Source of the DNA: Moraxella lacunata
GTDB lineage: Bacteria > Pseudomonadota > Gammaproteobacteria > Pseudomonadales > Moraxellaceae
Direction: 5' to 3'
DNA: 64,000 nt
Assembly: GCF_900453205.1 (NCBI RefSeq)
Contig: NZ_UGQU01000001.1
Span: 930,001 to 994,000, forward strand
This document shows positions 37,407 to 50,646 of this stretch, one piece after another (the first letter of the stretch is position 1; the number at the start of each line of letters is the position of its first letter). The translations under genes and the position numbers were made by a program. The notes under the pieces were generated by a model, which saw only the letters and a program-made list of their open reading frames with translations, did no database searches and had not been told where the DNA came from.

Positions 37407-39077
37407 ATGTCAATACAAGAAAATTTTAGCGAAATTAGCACCCCAAACGGTACGATTACTTTTGCCATCATGCAGACAAATTTTTGGGTGGGCGACATCA
37501 AGGGCAACGTGGGCAAGATGAAAGCCCTTGCCCTAGATGCCAAAGCTCGTGGGGCAGACATCGTCATCTTTCCTGAGCTGGCACTCATTGGCTATCCGCC
37601 AGAAGATTTGCTACTGCGTCCTACCTTGGCTGAGCGTGTTAAGATTGCCATGAATGAACTTGCCAAGATAGACGGCATTGTCACCATTTTGGGCTATCCG
37701 CACGTGGACAATCACGGCACGTTTAACTCGGCGGCGATATTACAAGGCGGTAGTCAAAAAGGCTTTTATCACAAACAATGCCTGCCAAACTATGGCGTGT
37801 TTGATGAAAAACGCTACTTTAAAAAAGGTCGCAATCAAGTCTTGTTTGACTACAAAGGGCTGACCATCGGACTGCTCATTTGTGAAGACATCTGGCACGA
37901 AGCACCCATCAAAGCACTCAAAGATGAAGGGGCAGAAATAGTGGTCGTGCTAAATGCGTCACCCTTTGAAGTCGGCAAGCAAGCCGAACGTAAAGCACTC
38001 ATCGCCCGTCAATCATCAACGCACAAGCTACCCATCATCTATGTCAATACCGTCGGTGCCCAAGACGACATCGTCTTTGATGGTGGCTCTATCGTCAGCC
38101 AAGCGGACGGCGAGATTGCTCACGAAGGGGCAAGATTCTTAAATCAGCTAATTATGGCAACCTTTGATGTATCAAGCGGACGCTTTGATGCCCAAGTCAA
38201 ACCACCACTTGACTTATCCGAAGAGTCGCAAATCTACCAAGCCTTGGTGGTTGGCTTGCGTGATTATGTCAATCGCTCAGGCTTTAAGGGTGTGATTGTC
38301 GGACTCTCGGGGGGCATTGACAGTGCCTTGACCCTTGCCATCGCTGTGGACGCATTAGGTGCTGATAAAGTCTATGCGGTGATGATGCCTTATGAATATA
38401 CATCGCAGATGAGTCTGGACGATGCCGCCGCCCAAGCCGCCCGTCTCAACGTCTCTTACACCATCTGCCCCATCCATGATGCGGTGGCAGGTCTCAAATC
38501 CACGCTCGCCCCACTCTTTGCAGGGGCAGCCCCTGACGTGACCGAAGAGAACCTACAAGCTCGGGCAAGGGGCGTGATACTCATGGCTCTATCCAACAAA
38601 TTTGGACACATGGTCATCTCAACTGGCAACAAATCAGAAAATGCAGTCGGCTACTCTACCCTATATGGCGACATGGTTGGCGGATTTGATGTGCTAAAAG
38701 ACGTCTACAAGACCGACGTGTACCGCCTAGCCGATTATCGCAATCGCCTAGAAGACAACCCTGTCATTCCTGAGCGTGTCATCACTCGTCCGCCATCGGC
38801 TGAGCTACGTCCCGACCAAAAAGACCAAGACAGCTTGCCTGATTATGCCCTACTTGATGCCATCTTAAAGATGTACATTGATGAAGATTTGGGCTACAAA
38901 GCCATCTGTGCGGCAGGTTTTGACCCTGCGGTCGTTGAACGTGTACTAACCATGGTAGACAGAGCCGAACACAAACGCCGTCAAGGGGCAATCGGCACTA
39001 AGATTACCAAAAAATCCTTTGGACGTGAACGCCGTTATCCGCTAGTCAATGGCTGGTCGGTAACGGGCGAGTTTTAA
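37407..39077 (+). CDS. nadE: Glutamine-dependent NAD+ synthetase
   Basis: The 556-residue protein is a two-domain NadE. The N-terminal nitrilase-type glutaminase has the catalytic Glu in FPELALIGYPPEDL, the Lys in YHKQCLPNYGVF and the Cys in LLICEDIWHE. The C-terminal synthetase contains the P-loop VGLSGGIDSALTLAIA and STGNKSENAVGYSTLYGDMVGGF. It makes NAD+ from deamido-NAD+, ATP and glutamine. It is followed by its own terminator and converges with amtB. Confidence 0.96.
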   Translation: MSIQENFSEISTPNGTITFAIMQTNFWVGDIKGNVGKMKALALDAKARGADIVIFPELALIGYPPEDLLLRPTLAERVKIAMNELAKIDGIVTILGYPHVDNHGTFNSAAILQGGSQKGFYHKQCLPNYGVFDEKRYFKKGRNQVLFDYKGLTIGLLICEDIWHEAPIKALKDEGAEIVVVLNASPFEVGKQAERKALIARQSSTHKLPIIYVNTVGAQDDIVFDGGSIVSQADGEIAHEGARFLNQLIMATFDVSSGRFDAQVKPPLDLSEESQIYQALVVGLRDYVNRSGFKGVIVGLSGGIDSALTLAIAVDALGADKVYAVMMPYEYTSQMSLDDAAAQAARLNVSYTICPIHDAVAGLKSTLAPLFAGAAPDVTEENLQARARGVILMALSNKFGHMVISTGNKSENAVGYSTLYGDMVGGFDVLKDVYKTDVYRLADYRNRLEDNPVIPERVITRPPSAELRPDQKDQDSLPDYALLDAILKMYIDEDLGYKAICAAGFDPAVVERVLTMVDRAEHKRRQGAIGTKITKKSFGRERRYPLVNGWSVTGEF

Positions 39078-39099
39078 GGTTTTAATACTTACTTGATTG

Positions 39100-39132
39100 C
39101 AAAACCGTCAAAACATTGGCGGTTTTGTTTTG
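39100..39132 (+). terminator. Rho-independent terminator after nadE
   Basis: The arms CAAAACCG and CGGTTTTG with a 12-nt loop are followed by T-rich sequence. Confidence 0.75.
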
Positions 39133-39169
39133 TCAAAATAAAAAGATTATGTTAAATAAACCCTTTGGA

Positions 39170-39198
39170 AAAAGCAAGGACAAATCCTGCCCTTGCTT
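39170..39198 (-). terminator. Rho-independent terminator after amtB
   Basis: The arms AAGCAAGG and CCTTGCTT form a hairpin with an 11-nt loop. On the minus strand it is followed by TTTTTCC, just past the amtB stop. Confidence 0.7.
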
Positions 39199-39204
39199 AT
39201 CGAT

Positions 39205-40488
39205 TTAACCAATTTTCTCGCCATGAATGGCCAAATCAAGCCCTTGATACTCAGCTTCATCATCAACACGCAGTCCCATGGTCTTTTTGATTGCCATGCC
39301 AATGATAAAAGTTGCCACCGCCGAATATGCCATGGTTGCCAGCACCCCTTCGGTTTGTAGCCACAGCTGTTTTAGTAGGCTCTCATGTCCCACATCAGGA
39401 TATAACTCTTGGCTGACAAACACACCAGTTAATACCGCCCCAATGATACCGCCCACGCCATGCAGCCCAAAAGCATCCAGCGTATCATCAACGCCTAGGC
39501 GTTTTTTGCCATAATGTATCATCGCAAAACAGCCCAATGCCGTCAGCACGCCTATCGCCATCGCCCCTGACACACCCACAAATCCTGCCGCTGGCGTGAT
39601 GCCCACCAAACCTGCTATCGCCCCTGATGCACCGCCCAGTGCCGATGCCCGTTTACGCACCACATATTCACACAACAGCCACGTCAATAACCCCATCGCT
39701 GCCGCCACCTGCGAGACGATGATTGCCATCGCTGCCACGCCATCTGCTGCCAGAGCCGAACCACCGTTAAAGCCGAACCACCCTACCCATAATAGCCCTG
39801 CACCGATTAGAGCGTAGACAAGGTTGTGCGGTGCAAGGTTGGCTCGCCCATAGTCTTGACGCTTGCCAAGCAGATGTGCTAACACCAAACCGCCCACACC
39901 GGCATTGACATGAACAACCGTCCCACCAGCAAAATCTAACGCATCACCTGTTAGCCAGCCACCGCCCCACACCCAATGACATACTGGCACATAGACGAAC
40001 AATACCCACAAGCCTGAGAACAACAAAAATGAGCCAAATTTCATCCGCTCTGCCAATGACCCCGCCAAAATCGCCACCGCAATCACCGCAAATGTCATCT
40101 GAAACATCACCCACAACGCCAAAGGAATATCACCACTATTCTCGGCAATGCCTACCCCAGAGAGCATGGCGTGTGCTGTGCCACCGATAAACCCTTGCAA
40201 AGCACCACCATCACTAAATGCCAACGAATAACCTATCGCCACCCACAGCACCGACACCACCGCTGCCGCCCCAAAGCTGTGCATCATGGTTGATAAGATA
40301 TTTTTCTTACGCACCATGCCAGCATAAAACAGTGCCAAACCTGGTAAAGTCATCATCAGCACCAACGCCGTGGCGGTCAGCACCCACGCACTATTGCCGT
40401 GGTTGATGCCGTCATCAGCTTGGACGGTTGTGGCAAGTAGCAGTAGCCAGCCGATTTGCCATTTGTTTGCTAAAATTTTCATAATCAC
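39205..40488 (-). CDS. amtB: Ammonium transporter AmtB
   Basis: The 427-residue protein has an N-terminal signal-like segment (WLLLLATTVQA) and eleven or so membrane helices with Amt hallmarks: LALFYAGMVRKKN, FAGGTVVHVNAGVGGLV with the first pore histidine, GWFGFNGGSALA, and FGLHGVGGIIGAV with the second. It channels ammonium/ammonia across the inner membrane. The P-II gene glnK lies directly upstream in the same operon, as is almost universal, and its product gates AmtB. Confidence 0.96.
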   Translation of the reverse strand: MIMKILANKWQIGWLLLLATTVQADDGINHGNSAWVLTATALVLMMTLPGLALFYAGMVRKKNILSTMMHSFGAAAVVSVLWVAIGYSLAFSDGGALQGFIGGTAHAMLSGVGIAENSGDIPLALWVMFQMTFAVIAVAILAGSLAERMKFGSFLLFSGLWVLFVYVPVCHWVWGGGWLTGDALDFAGGTVVHVNAGVGGLVLAHLLGKRQDYGRANLAPHNLVYALIGAGLLWVGWFGFNGGSALAADGVAAMAIIVSQVAAAMGLLTWLLCEYVVRKRASALGGASGAIAGLVGITPAAGFVGVSGAMAIGVLTALGCFAMIHYGKKRLGVDDTLDAFGLHGVGGIIGAVLTGVFVSQELYPDVGHESLLKQLWLQTEGVLATMAYSAVATFIIGMAIKKTMGLRVDDEAEYQGLDLAIHGEKIG

Positions 40489-40524
40489 CCCTTATTAAAT
40501 TTACCAATCCATCAATTCACTCAG

Positions 40525-41239
<715 letters not shown>

Positions 41240-41267
41240 AAAAAGCCCGCCTAAGCGAGCTTTCTTA
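41240..41267 (-). terminator. Rho-independent terminator of the rpoBC operon
   Basis: On the minus strand AAAGCTCGC-TTA-GGCGGGCTTTTTTT forms a hairpin with one or two mismatches and a 7-T tract, 11 nt after the rpoC stop. Confidence 0.88.
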
Positions 41268-41277
41268 TTGTTAGAGA

Positions 41278-44200
41278 TTATTCACTTTGACCAAATTCAC
41301 TGGCAAATGCCGCTGCAAAGTCATCTTTGGCATCTGTTCCAGCCAGTAGTGGGTCAGCAGGCTTGGTGTACGGGTCTTCGGTTACGGTAATGACTGGCTC
41401 CAAACCACGCTCAGCAAGGCGTTGACGGTTTTGATGATACGCCAAACCAGTACCAGCAGGAATCAAGCGACCAACCACCACGTTCTCTTTGAGACCAGAC
41501 AAATCGTCCACTTTACCCATCGTTGCCGCCGCCGTCAAGACACGTGTGGTCTCTTGGAATGACGCTGCCGAGATAAACGACTCGGTGGCAAGCGATGCTT
41601 TGGTGATGCCCAGTAGCTGACGCTCATAGACGATTGGGAATTTGTCATTGGCGATAAGCTCTTCGTTTAAGGCACGCACTTTGGTATATTCCACTTGGTC
41701 GCCTTTGAAATAGCTAGAATCACCGCCATCAATCACTTCTACTTTACGGAGCATTTGACGAACGATAACCTCGATGTGCTTATCGTTAATCTTCACACCT
41801 TGTAAGCGATAAACCTCTTGGACCTCATTAACCACGTAATTCGCCAATGCCGTCTCGCCTTTTAAGCGTAAGATGTCATGTGGATTTTGTGGACCATCAG
41901 AGACAATCTCACCACGCTCGACATGCTCGCCCTCAAAGACGTTGATTTGACGCCATTTTGGAATGAGCTCTTCGTGTTCGTTACCCTCTTCATCGGTGAT
42001 GACAAAACGGTTTTTACCTTTGGTTTCTTTACCAAATGACACCGTACCACTCACCTCTGCCATGATGGCATGGTCTTTTGGTTTACGAGCTTCGAACAAA
42101 TCAGCCACTCGTGGCAGACCACCGGTAATGTCTTTGGTGCCTGATGTGGCTTGTGGCACACGACCTAGCACCGAACCTGCGGTTACCGTCTCGCCCTCTG
42201 ACACACGAATCACAGTCTCAGCAGGTAGGAAGTACACCACTTCACGCCCGTCTGTCGTATCTAGGATAATGGCAGGACGTAAGTCTTTGGAGAGACTTGG
42301 ACGGTCTTTGCTTGCCAAAATCTCAAAGGAGCTCATGCCTGTGGTTTCATCTACCTTAACGGTTGCGGTCATGCCATCGGCAATATCGCTAAATCGTGCC
42401 GTACCAGCAAACTCGGTGATGATTGGGTGGGTATGCGGATCCCATTTGGCAATGACATCGCCTGCACCCACTTCGGCACCGTCACGCACCAAGATGTTAG
42501 AACCATAAGGCACTTTATAACGCTCACGCTCACGACCTTGGGCATCTGCCACGCCAATCTCTGCCGAACGAGAGACGACCACCAAATGACCATCAGTGTG
42601 TTCTACGGTTTTCATGTTATGGAAACGTACCGTACCATTATTACCCACTGATACGCTGTTGTCTACTGATGCTGCACTTGCTGCACCACCCACGTGGAAC
42701 GTACGCATGGTCAGCTGTGTACCTGGTTCACCGATAGACTGGGCTGCCATAACACCGACAGACTCGCCGATATTGACAAGATGGCCACGAGCCAAATCAC
42801 GACCATAACACTTAGCACATACGCCTTGCGTTGCTTCACAGGTGATAACTGAACGTACATACACCTCGTCAATGGCGTTATTGTCCAGCACTTCAACCAG
42901 ACGTTCATCAATCAGCGTACCTGCGGGGATAACTACCTCGCCATCGTGATTGATGACATCTTTGGCGGTCACACGACCCAATACACGGTCACCCAAACGC
43001 TCAACGATCTCACCACCATCAATCACGGGGGTCATGAGCTGTCCTGCGTCGGTGCCACAGTCATCATGCGTAATCACCAAGTCCTGTGCTACGTCTACCA
43101 AACGACGAGTCAGATAACCCGAGTTAGCAGTTTTTAGAGCGGTATCGGCAAGACCTTTACGGGCACCGTGCGTTGAGATAAAGTACTGCAATACCGTCAA
43201 GCCTTCACGAAAGTTTGCTTTAATCGGTGTCTCAATGATGGAACCGTCTGGTTTTGCCATCAAGCCACGCATACCAGCAAGCTGACGAATCTGCGTGGCA
43301 CTACCACGAGCCCCCGAGTCTGCCATCATATAGATGGAGTTAAAGGATTTTTCTTTCTCAATCTCGCCTTGACTGTTCACCACTTCATCAGTCGATAAGT
43401 TATCCATCATTGCATTGGCGATTTTGTCAGACGTACGAGACCAGATATCAACCACTTTGTTGTAGCGTTCACCTGCGGTAACAAAACCACCCTCAAACTG
43501 CTGTTCAATCTCACGCACCTCAGCATCGGCAGCATCGACAATCTCTTTTTTGTTTGGCGGAATCACCATGTCTTCCATGCCGATTGAGATGCCTGATAGG
43601 GTCGCTTGGGCAAAACCTAAGTACATCAAATGGTCAGCAAACAAAACAGATTCTTTAACACCCAGTTTGCGATAGCATGAGTTTAGTAGCTTAGAGATGT
43701 TTTTCTTGGTCATCTCTTTGTTGCATTCTTCAAATGCCATGCCCTCTGGCATGATGTTCCAAATCAGCAAACGCCCTGCAACCGTGTCTTTGATTTCGGT
43801 CTTAGTGGTTTTCTCGCCAGTTCTTTCATCCAAAATCGTCTCAGTAACACGCACTTTGATTTTGGCATTGACAGATAAGTCATCAGAACCAATGGCACGC
43901 AAGGCTTCATTGACCGTACTAAACGCCATATTTTCGCCTTTGGCATTGACATGGCTACGGCTGATATAGTACAAACCGAGCACCACGTCTTGTGATGGCA
44001 CAATAATCGGCTCGCCGTTGGCAGGCGATAGGATGTTATTGGTAGACATCATCAAGGCACGAGCTTCAAGCTGAGCTTCCAAGGTCAGTGGCACGTGTAC
44101 CGCCATTTGGTCACCGTCAAAGTCGGCGTTAAATGCCGCACATACGAGTGGGTGGAGCTGAATGGCTTTACCCTCGATAAGCACAGGCTCAAAGGCTTGC

Positions 44201-45507
44201 AAGCCTAGACGGTGAAGTGTTGGGGCACGGTTCAGTAGCACAGGATGTTCACGAATGACGCTGGCGAGCATATCCCACACCACAGGCTCTTCACGCTCTA
44301 CCATTTTTTTGGCAGCTTTGATGGTCTGGGCAATGTTGTTTTGCAATAATTTGGCGTAAGTAAACGGCTTAAATAGCTCCAATGCCATTTTCTTAGGCAG
44401 ACCGCATTGGTGCAGACGTAGGGTTGGACCTACCACAATCACCGAACGACCTGAATAGTCCACACGCTTACCCAAAAGGTTTTGACGGAAACGACCTTGC
44501 TTACCTTTAATCATGTCTGCAAGCGATTTTAATGGACGCTTGTTTGAACCTGTGATGGCACGTCCACGACGACCGTTATCAAGCAAGGCATCGACCGCTT
44601 CTTGAAGCATACGCTTCTCGTTACGCACGATGATGTCGGGGGCATTTAGCTCCAACAGGCGTTTTAGGCGGTTATTACGGTTAATGACACGGCGATATAA
44701 ATCGTTCAAATCAGACGTGGCAAAACGTCCGCCTTCAAGTGGTACCAATGGACGCAAATCAGGTGGCAATACAGGCAAAACTGTCATCACCATCCATTCA
44801 GGCTTGTTACCCGAATCACGGAACGCCTCTAACAGTTGCAAGCGTTTTGACATCTTTTTAAGTTTAGTCTCAGAGCCTGTCTGGGGAATGGTCGCACGCA
44901 GCTCATCAATCTCGCCATCGACATCAATATCTTTTAGCAAGTCTTGAACGGCTTCTGCACCCATCTTGGCAATAAACTCATCACCGTATTGTTCTAAGGC
45001 ATTAAAATATTGCTCATCATCCAGCAGTTGGTATTTTTCAAGACCTGTCATGCCAGGGTCGGTGACGATGTAGCTTTCAAAATACAGCACACGCTCGATA
45101 TCACGCAAGGTAATATCAAGCAATAGACCGATACGGCTTGGCAAGGATTTTAAGAACCAAATGTGGGCAACAGGCGAAGCAAGCTCGATATGACCCATGC
45201 GGTCACGACGAACTTTGGCGGCAGTCACTTCTACGCCACATTTTTCACAAATGATGCCTTGAAATTTGCGACGTTTGTATTTGCCACACAAACACTCAAA
45301 ATCCTTGACAGGCCCAAAGATTTTGGCACAAAACAGACCGTCACGCTCAGGTTTAAAGGTGCGGTAGTTAATGGTTTCGGGTTTTTTGACTTCGCCATGC
45401 GACCATGATTTGATGGTGTCAGGGCTTGCCAAAGAAATTTGAATGCTGTCAAACTCTTTTACCCCGCCATCAGCAGGGCCTTTCATGATGTCTAATAAAT
45501 CTTTCAA
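41278..45507 (-). CDS. rpoC: RNA polymerase beta' subunit
   Basis: The 1409-residue product matches bacterial beta'. It has the N-terminal zinc ribbon ([23 protein letters not shown]), the absolutely conserved catalytic loop [15 protein letters not shown] near residue 460 whose three Asp bind the active-site Mg, the trigger-loop/bridge-helix region ([23 protein letters not shown]), and the second zinc site ([16 protein letters not shown]). The C-terminus (FASEFGQSE) is the usual variable tail. It follows rpoB by 73 nt in the same operon. No anomaly was seen. Confidence 0.98.
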   Translation of the reverse strand: MKDLLDIMKGPADGGVKEFDSIQISLASPDTIKSWSHGEVKKPETINYRTFKPERDGLFCAKIFGPVKDFECLCGKYKRRKFQGIICEKCGVEVTAAKVRRDRMGHIELASPVAHIWFLKSLPSRIGLLLDITLRDIERVLYFESYIVTDPGMTGLEKYQLLDDEQYFNALEQYGDEFIAKMGAEAVQDLLKDIDVDGEIDELRATIPQTGSETKLKKMSKRLQLLEAFRDSGNKPEWMVMTVLPVLPPDLRPLVPLEGGRFATSDLNDLYRRVINRNNRLKRLLELNAPDIIVRNEKRMLQEAVDALLDNGRRGRAITGSNKRPLKSLADMIKGKQGRFRQNLLGKRVDYSGRSVIVVGPTLRLHQCGLPKKMALELFKPFTYAKLLQNNIAQTIKAAKKMVEREEPVVWDMLASVIREHPVLLNRAPTLHRLGLQAFEPVLIEGKAIQLHPLVCAAFNADFDGDQMAVHVPLTLEAQLEARALMMSTNNILSPANGEPIIVPSQDVVLGLYYISRSHVNAKGENMAFSTVNEALRAIGSDDLSVNAKIKVRVTETILDERTGEKTTKTEIKDTVAGRLLIWNIMPEGMAFEECNKEMTKKNISKLLNSCYRKLGVKESVLFADHLMYLGFAQATLSGISIGMEDMVIPPNKKEIVDAADAEVREIEQQFEGGFVTAGERYNKVVDIWSRTSDKIANAMMDNLSTDEVVNSQGEIEKEKSFNSIYMMADSGARGSATQIRQLAGMRGLMAKPDGSIIETPIKANFREGLTVLQYFISTHGARKGLADTALKTANSGYLTRRLVDVAQDLVITHDDCGTDAGQLMTPVIDGGEIVERLGDRVLGRVTAKDVINHDGEVVIPAGTLIDERLVEVLDNNAIDEVYVRSVITCEATQGVCAKCYGRDLARGHLVNIGESVGVMAAQSIGEPGTQLTMRTFHVGGAASAASVDNSVSVGNNGTVRFHNMKTVEHTDGHLVVVSRSAEIGVADAQGRERERYKVPYGSNILVRDGAEVGAGDVIAKWDPHTHPIITEFAGTARFSDIADGMTATVKVDETTGMSSFEILASKDRPSLSKDLRPAIILDTTDGREVVYFLPAETVIRVSEGETVTAGSVLGRVPQATSGTKDITGGLPRVADLFEARKPKDHAIMAEVSGTVSFGKETKGKNRFVITDEEGNEHEELIPKWRQINVFEGEHVERGEIVSDGPQNPHDILRLKGETALANYVVNEVQEVYRLQGVKINDKHIEVIVRQMLRKVEVIDGGDSSYFKGDQVEYTKVRALNEELIANDKFPIVYERQLLGITKASLATESFISAASFQETTRVLTAAATMGKVDDLSGLKENVVVGRLIPAGTGLAYHQNRQRLAERGLEPVITVTEDPYTKPADPLLAGTDAKDDFAAAFASEFGQSE

Positions 45508-45580
45508 ATGACTTCTCCGCTTAGTTTTATGTCATCGCAAGCTGGTACTTATCAAAGACAAGCACCTAACTTAACAGCAA

Positions 45581-48500
45581 TTACTTTTTCTCTTTTAGGT
45601 CAATGTTAATACCCAAAGAGCGAATTTCTTTGGTTAGTACGTTAAACGACTCAGGCATGCCCGGATTCATGTACTGCTCACCGTCCACAATGTTCTTATA
45701 CATGCGAGTACGACCCTCAACATCATCCGACTTCACAGTCAGCATCTCTTGCAAGGTGTAGGTTGCACCATATGCCTCCAACGCCCACACTTCCATCTCA
45801 CCGAAACGCTGACCACCGAACTGGGCTTTACCACCAAGTGGTTGCTGAGTAACCAGTGAGTAAGAACCAGTTGAACGGGCATGCATCTTATCATCAACCA
45901 AGTGGTTAAGTTTTAGCATGTACATGTAGCCAACCGTGACAGGACGGTCAAATTTCTTGCCAGTGCGTCCGTCATATAGCGTTTGCTGACCTGATTTATC
46001 AAGCCCTGCAAGCTCCAACAGCTCTTTGATTTGTGTTTCTTTGGCACCATCAAAGACCGCTGTACCCATTGGCACACCAGCACGCAAATTCTCAGCCATG
46101 GCTAGGATGTCTTCATCGGACAAACTATCCAAATCCACCTGCTCGCCACCAACTTGGTTATAAATCTTATCCAAGAATTCACGCAACTCGCCAACAGCAA
46201 CTTGCGAGCGTAACATGGCATTAATCTTATCACCTAGACCACGTGCCGCCATCCCCAAATGCGTCTCCAACACCTGACCGATGTTCATACGAGATGGTAC
46301 ACCCAGTGGGTTTAGCACGATGTCCACAGGATTGCCATTTTCGTCATAAGGCATGTCTTCAACGGGCATGATACGAGAAACAACACCCTTGTTACCATGA
46401 CGACCTGCCATTTTATCGCCAGGCTGGATACGACGTTTTACCGCCAGATAGACCTTGACGATTTTTTGGACACCATGAGCTAGGTCATCGCCTGCGGTTA
46501 GCTTGGCTTTTTTCTTGGCAAATTTCTCATCAATCTCTTTTTGCTTATCAGTCAGATACTCAGCAATTTGAGTTAGACGCTCAGAAATCTCTTCTTCGGC
46601 AGGTTGGATGTCAAGCAAAGTCTCTAAGGGCAAGCTCTCCATGTCAGCACCTGTCAGCACCGTGCCTGCTTTAAAGCCTGCACCGCCTGAGACTTTTTTG
46701 CCATCTAACAGTGTGATGATACGACCACGTGCTGCCGCCTCAAAAATCACCAGCTCTTCTTTTAAATCTTTGCGATAGTCATCAAGCATGGCTTTTTCAA
46801 TAGCCTTGGCACGGCTGTCTTTTTCTAATCCATCACGAGTAAAGACTTGCACGTCAATGACCGTACCCTTGGTTGATGATGGCACACGCAAAGACGTGTC
46901 TTTAACATCCGCCGCTTTCTCACCAAAAATGGCACGTAGCAGTTTTTCTTCGGGCGTCAGCTGACTTTCGCCTTTTGGTGTTACTTTACCCACCAAAATG
47001 TCGCCTGCATCTACCTCGGCACCGATATAGACGATACCTGCTTCATCAAGATTTGATAGGGCAGCCTCGCCTACGTTTGGAATATCGCCTGTAATCTCTT
47101 CTGGTCCAAGCTTAGTATCACGAGCCACACAGGTCAGCTCTTGAATATGAATCGTGGTGAAACGGTCTTCTTGAACCACTCGCTCAGAGAGCAAAATAGA
47201 GTCCTCAAAGTTATAACCATTCCATGGCATGAACGCCACACGCATGTTTTGACCCAAAGCAAGCTCGCCTAGGTCAGTAGATGGACCATCAGCTAAGATG
47301 TCGCCACGAGCAATCACGTCGCCGGCATTGACAATAATACGTTGGTTGATACAGGTGTTTTGGTTGGAGCGAGTGTATTTGATAAGGTTATAAATATCAA
47401 TACCTGCCTCACCTGCGGTCATCTCAGATTCATTGACACGCACAATAATACGACTGGCATCAACATCTTCAATCACACCACCACGCTTGGCAACCACGCA
47501 CACGCCACTGTCACGAGCCACGTGACGCTCCATGCCTGTACCCACAAGTGGTTTGTCAGCACGCAAAGTTGGTACGGCTTGACGTTGCATGTTCGAACCC
47601 ATCAAGGCACGGTTAGCGTCATCATGCTCCAAAAACGGAATCAAACTTGCCGCCACCGACACCACCTGACGTGGCGAGACGTCCATGTGCGTTACTTTAT
47701 CGGGACTCATACGCACCGATTCGCCATGATAACGCACCATCACCATCTCTTCAGTCAGCTCGCCGTGTTCATTCATGGGCGAGTCTGCTTGGGCAACAAC
47801 CGTACCCACTTCTTCGATGGCGGACATGTATTCGATGTCATCGGTTACTTTGCCATCCACCACACGACGGTAAGGCGTTTCTAAAAAGCCGAAGTTATTG
47901 GTCTTGGCAAATACCGCCAATGAATTAATCAAACCAATGTTTGGGCCTTCGGGCGTTTCAATCGGACACACACGACCATAATGCGTGGTATGTACGTCAC
48001 GCACCTCAAAGCCTGCACGCTCACGAGTCAAACCACCCGGACCTAGGGCAGAAACACGACGTTTGTGCGTAATCTCTGACAGTGGGTTGTTTTGGTCCAT
48101 GAACTGAGACAGCTGTGATGAACCAAAAAACTCTTTGATAGACGCCGCCACAGGCTTAGAGTTAATCAAGTCTTGGGGTGATAGGTTGTCAGATTCGGCA
48201 GCGGTCAGACGCTCTTTGACCGCACGTTCCACACGAGCCAAACCAATGCGGAACTGGTTCTCGGTCATCTCGCCCACCGAACGAATACGACGGTTACCTA
48301 GATGGTCAATGTCATCAACCTCACCACGACCGTTACGAATCTCAATCAGCTCTTTTAGGACATCAATGATGTCTTGATTGGACAACACACCCTGCTCACG
48401 TTGCACGTCAATGCTGTCACTGTCTACAAAATCACGGCCCAAACGACGGTTAAACTTCATGCGACCCACGTTTGATAAGTCATAACGCTCATGGCTAAAA

Positions 48501-49687
48501 AACATCGATTCGAACAGTTTTTCGGCAGTTTCCAAGGTTGGTGGCTCGCCTGGACGCATGACCTTATAAATCTCAATGAGTGCCTCTTCACGCGTGGTAA
48601 TCGTGTCAGCACGCAGTGTGTCAGCGATATACGCCCCGTGGTCGATGTCATTGGTGAACAGGATTTTAAAGCCTTTGATGTTCTTATCAGCCAGCTTAAC
48701 CAGCAATTCATGGTCAATCAAGCTGTTGGCGCGGGCAAGCACTTCATCATGATAAATCACGTCTTCGGCAAGGATACGCTCATACAGATACTCATCAGGC
48801 ACCGCCAATTTAGTCATGCCAGACGCTTGGATTTCCTTAATACGGCGGGCGTTAATACGCTTACCTTGCTCAACAATGACCTTGCCCTCAGGCGAGACAA
48901 TGTCAAACTGTGCCATCTCGCCTTGTAGACGCTCAGGCACAAGCTCAACTTCAAAACCGTTATCGCCTTTAAAGACATCCACAGTCTCAAAGAATGTAGA
49001 CAAAATATCTGCTGTATTCATGCCAATGGCACGCAAGATGATGGTCGCAAGCAATTTACGACGACGGTCGATACGGGCATATACCAAGTCTTTGACATCA
49101 AATTCAAAGTCAAGCCACGAGCCACGATAAGGAATAATACGGGCGTTATAAAGTACCTTACCGCTAGAATGTGATTTGCCTTTGTCGTGGTCAAAGAACA
49201 CACCGGGTGAACGGTGAAGTTGTGAAACAATCACACGCTCAGTACCATTAATGATGAACGTACCATTATCGGTCATGAGCGGAATCTCACCCATGTACAC
49301 GATTTGGTCACGAATGTCTTTAATTGCTGCTTTGCTTTCTTTGTCTTTGGCGTCTTTGTCTTTGACCACTAGGCGAATTTTAACACGTAGGGGAGCAGCA
49401 AAGGTTGAGCCACGCATGATACATTCACGCTCATCAAACTCAGGCTCACCCAGATAATATTCGACGTATTGTAGCTCGGCATTGCCAGAATGACTGGTTA
49501 TGGGAAAAATTGATGAAAACGCTGCTTGCAAACCGATGTTGGCACGGGCAGCAGGTTTTTTGTGTTCTTGCAAAAACTGCTCGTAAGAATCCACCTGAAT
49601 GGCGAGCAAGTACGGCACGTCCATCACATCAGGCAGACGAGAAAAACTTTTACGAATACGTTTTTTTTCAGTATAAGAATATGCCAT
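45581..49687 (-). CDS. rpoB: RNA polymerase beta subunit
   Basis: The 1368-residue product starts [20 protein letters not shown]. It contains the rifampicin-binding cluster region [32 protein letters not shown] with sensitive-type residues (Asp, His, Ser in the usual places), then [26 protein letters not shown], and C-terminal [24 protein letters not shown]. It forms the catalytic core with RpoC. The rifampicin-resistance region shows none of the commonest substitutions (D516, H526, S531 equivalents). Confidence 0.98.
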   Translation of the reverse strand: MAYSYTEKKRIRKSFSRLPDVMDVPYLLAIQVDSYEQFLQEHKKPAARANIGLQAAFSSIFPITSHSGNAELQYVEYYLGEPEFDERECIMRGSTFAAPLRVKIRLVVKDKDAKDKESKAAIKDIRDQIVYMGEIPLMTDNGTFIINGTERVIVSQLHRSPGVFFDHDKGKSHSSGKVLYNARIIPYRGSWLDFEFDVKDLVYARIDRRRKLLATIILRAIGMNTADILSTFFETVDVFKGDNGFEVELVPERLQGEMAQFDIVSPEGKVIVEQGKRINARRIKEIQASGMTKLAVPDEYLYERILAEDVIYHDEVLARANSLIDHELLVKLADKNIKGFKILFTNDIDHGAYIADTLRADTITTREEALIEIYKVMRPGEPPTLETAEKLFESMFFSHERYDLSNVGRMKFNRRLGRDFVDSDSIDVQREQGVLSNQDIIDVLKELIEIRNGRGEVDDIDHLGNRRIRSVGEMTENQFRIGLARVERAVKERLTAAESDNLSPQDLINSKPVAASIKEFFGSSQLSQFMDQNNPLSEITHKRRVSALGPGGLTRERAGFEVRDVHTTHYGRVCPIETPEGPNIGLINSLAVFAKTNNFGFLETPYRRVVDGKVTDDIEYMSAIEEVGTVVAQADSPMNEHGELTEEMVMVRYHGESVRMSPDKVTHMDVSPRQVVSVAASLIPFLEHDDANRALMGSNMQRQAVPTLRADKPLVGTGMERHVARDSGVCVVAKRGGVIEDVDASRIIVRVNESEMTAGEAGIDIYNLIKYTRSNQNTCINQRIIVNAGDVIARGDILADGPSTDLGELALGQNMRVAFMPWNGYNFEDSILLSERVVQEDRFTTIHIQELTCVARDTKLGPEEITGDIPNVGEAALSNLDEAGIVYIGAEVDAGDILVGKVTPKGESQLTPEEKLLRAIFGEKAADVKDTSLRVPSSTKGTVIDVQVFTRDGLEKDSRAKAIEKAMLDDYRKDLKEELVIFEAAARGRIITLLDGKKVSGGAGFKAGTVLTGADMESLPLETLLDIQPAEEEISERLTQIAEYLTDKQKEIDEKFAKKKAKLTAGDDLAHGVQKIVKVYLAVKRRIQPGDKMAGRHGNKGVVSRIMPVEDMPYDENGNPVDIVLNPLGVPSRMNIGQVLETHLGMAARGLGDKINAMLRSQVAVGELREFLDKIYNQVGGEQVDLDSLSDEDILAMAENLRAGVPMGTAVFDGAKETQIKELLELAGLDKSGQQTLYDGRTGKKFDRPVTVGYMYMLKLNHLVDDKMHARSTGSYSLVTQQPLGGKAQFGGQRFGEMEVWALEAYGATYTLQEMLTVKSDDVEGRTRMYKNIVDGEQYMNPGMPESFNVLTKEIRSLGINIDLKEKK

Positions 49688-49952
49688 TAAGAATCCTTAC
49701 GTTAAACTAAGAAAAGCACTCCAATTGAGCACCAGAAAACTACCAATCTTCAAAAATTAACCACTGCTCTTTTGCCCTACATTTTTAAATATCAAAGACA
49801 CAAAAACACGCCAAACACGATATCGCATTTAGCTTATCAAAAACTTTAAAAATGTGGCTTGTGCATAGGGAGCGTTTGTCCTTTTTGAAGTGTGCTGACA
49901 CCAGCTTAAAAGACCGTGCTAACACAAAAGGTCAAATACCCAATTATACAGC

Positions 49953-49990
49953 AAAAAACCCCATCTTGCAATAACAAAATGGGATTTTTA
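49953..49990 (-). terminator. Attenuator-like hairpin between rplL and rpoB
   Basis: On the minus strand the arms AATCCCATTTTG and CAAGATGGGGTT surround a short loop and run into T6. It lies between rplL and rpoB in a 370-bp intercistronic gap. This is the position of the known partial terminator of rplJL-rpoBC operons, which sets lower expression of polymerase genes than of ribosomal proteins. The remaining gap toward rpoB shows no gene. Confidence 0.75.
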
Positions 49991-50057
49991 TCAAATTTCT
50001 TGTGTTAAATTGATGATTATCAATCTAAGAAAAATGAGTTAAGCGGTTAAACTTAGA

Positions 50058-50432
50058 TTATTTGAGTTCAACAGAAGCACCAGCTTCTTCAAGTTTCTTC
50101 TTAAGCTCTTCAGCTTCAGCTTTAGAAGCACCTTCTTTAACAGTTTGTGGTGCACCTTCAACTAGGTCTTTGGCTTCTTTTAGACCTAGACCGGTAACTT
50201 CACGCACTACTTTAATAACAGCAACTTTCTTGTCGCCACCAGAAGTGATAACAACGTTGAAGTCATCTTTTTCTTCAGCAGCACCGCCAGCATCGCCACC
50301 AGCAGCAGGAGCAGCAGCTAGAGCAGCAGCAGATACACCGAATTTTTCTTCCATCGCAGAGATAAGCTCAACGATTTCCATAACTGATTTAGCTGCGATA
50401 GCATCTAAGATTTGTTCGTTAGTTAGTGACAT
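50058..50432 (-). CDS. rplL: 50S ribosomal protein L7/L12
   Basis: The 124-residue protein has the N-terminal dimerisation helix region ([21 protein letters not shown]), an Ala-rich hinge ([15 protein letters not shown]), and the conserved C-terminal globular domain ([34 protein letters not shown]). It forms the multicopy ribosomal stalk bound to L10 and recruits translation factors. It is preceded by a MITE insertion rather than directly by rplJ. Confidence 0.97.
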   Translation of the reverse strand: MSLTNEQILDAIAAKSVMEIVELISAMEEKFGVSAAALAAAPAAGGDAGGAAEEKDDFNVVITSGGDKKVAVIKVVREVTGLGLKEAKDLVEGAPQTVKEGASKAEAEELKKKLEEAGASVELK

Positions 50433-50473
50433 AGCAATTATTCCTATGAAATAAAGATTGAATAAAAAGTTTG

Positions 50474-50606
50474 GGTATTGTTAATTGAGTATACTTTTCT
50501 AGAAAGCCGTTCGTGGTGAGCTTGTCGAACCATAACGGTTTTCCTAGACTTCGACAAGCTCAGTCCGAACGGAAAACCTTAAAATCTATCTTTATTTAAC
50601 AATACC
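50474..50606 (+). mobile_element. 133-bp MITE, copy 4 (between rplJ and rplL)
   Basis: By eye it is identical to, and in the same orientation as, copies 1-3. It is flanked by a perfect 9-bp duplication, AAAAGTTTG (50465-50473 and 50607-50615), the duplication size typical of IS1. It lies 40 nt after the rplJ stop and 41 nt before the rplL start, within a highly expressed essential operon. Confidence 0.96.
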
Positions 50607-50646
50607 AAAAGTTTGATTAAATAAAAGCGATAACCGATGTCTAAGA

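Noticed and set aside
41963-42508. Long open frame on the plus strand inside rpoC
   Set aside because: It is antisense to a strongly conserved part of rpoC, has no ribosome binding site and has a composition typical of an antisense shadow.
47342-47884. Long open frame on the plus strand inside rpoB
   Set aside because: It is the antisense of rpoB with a His- and Thr-rich product, lacks translation signals and resembles no protein.
47342-48200. Rifampicin-resistance change in rpoB
   Set aside because: The cluster I region reads with the usual sensitive residues at the main positions.
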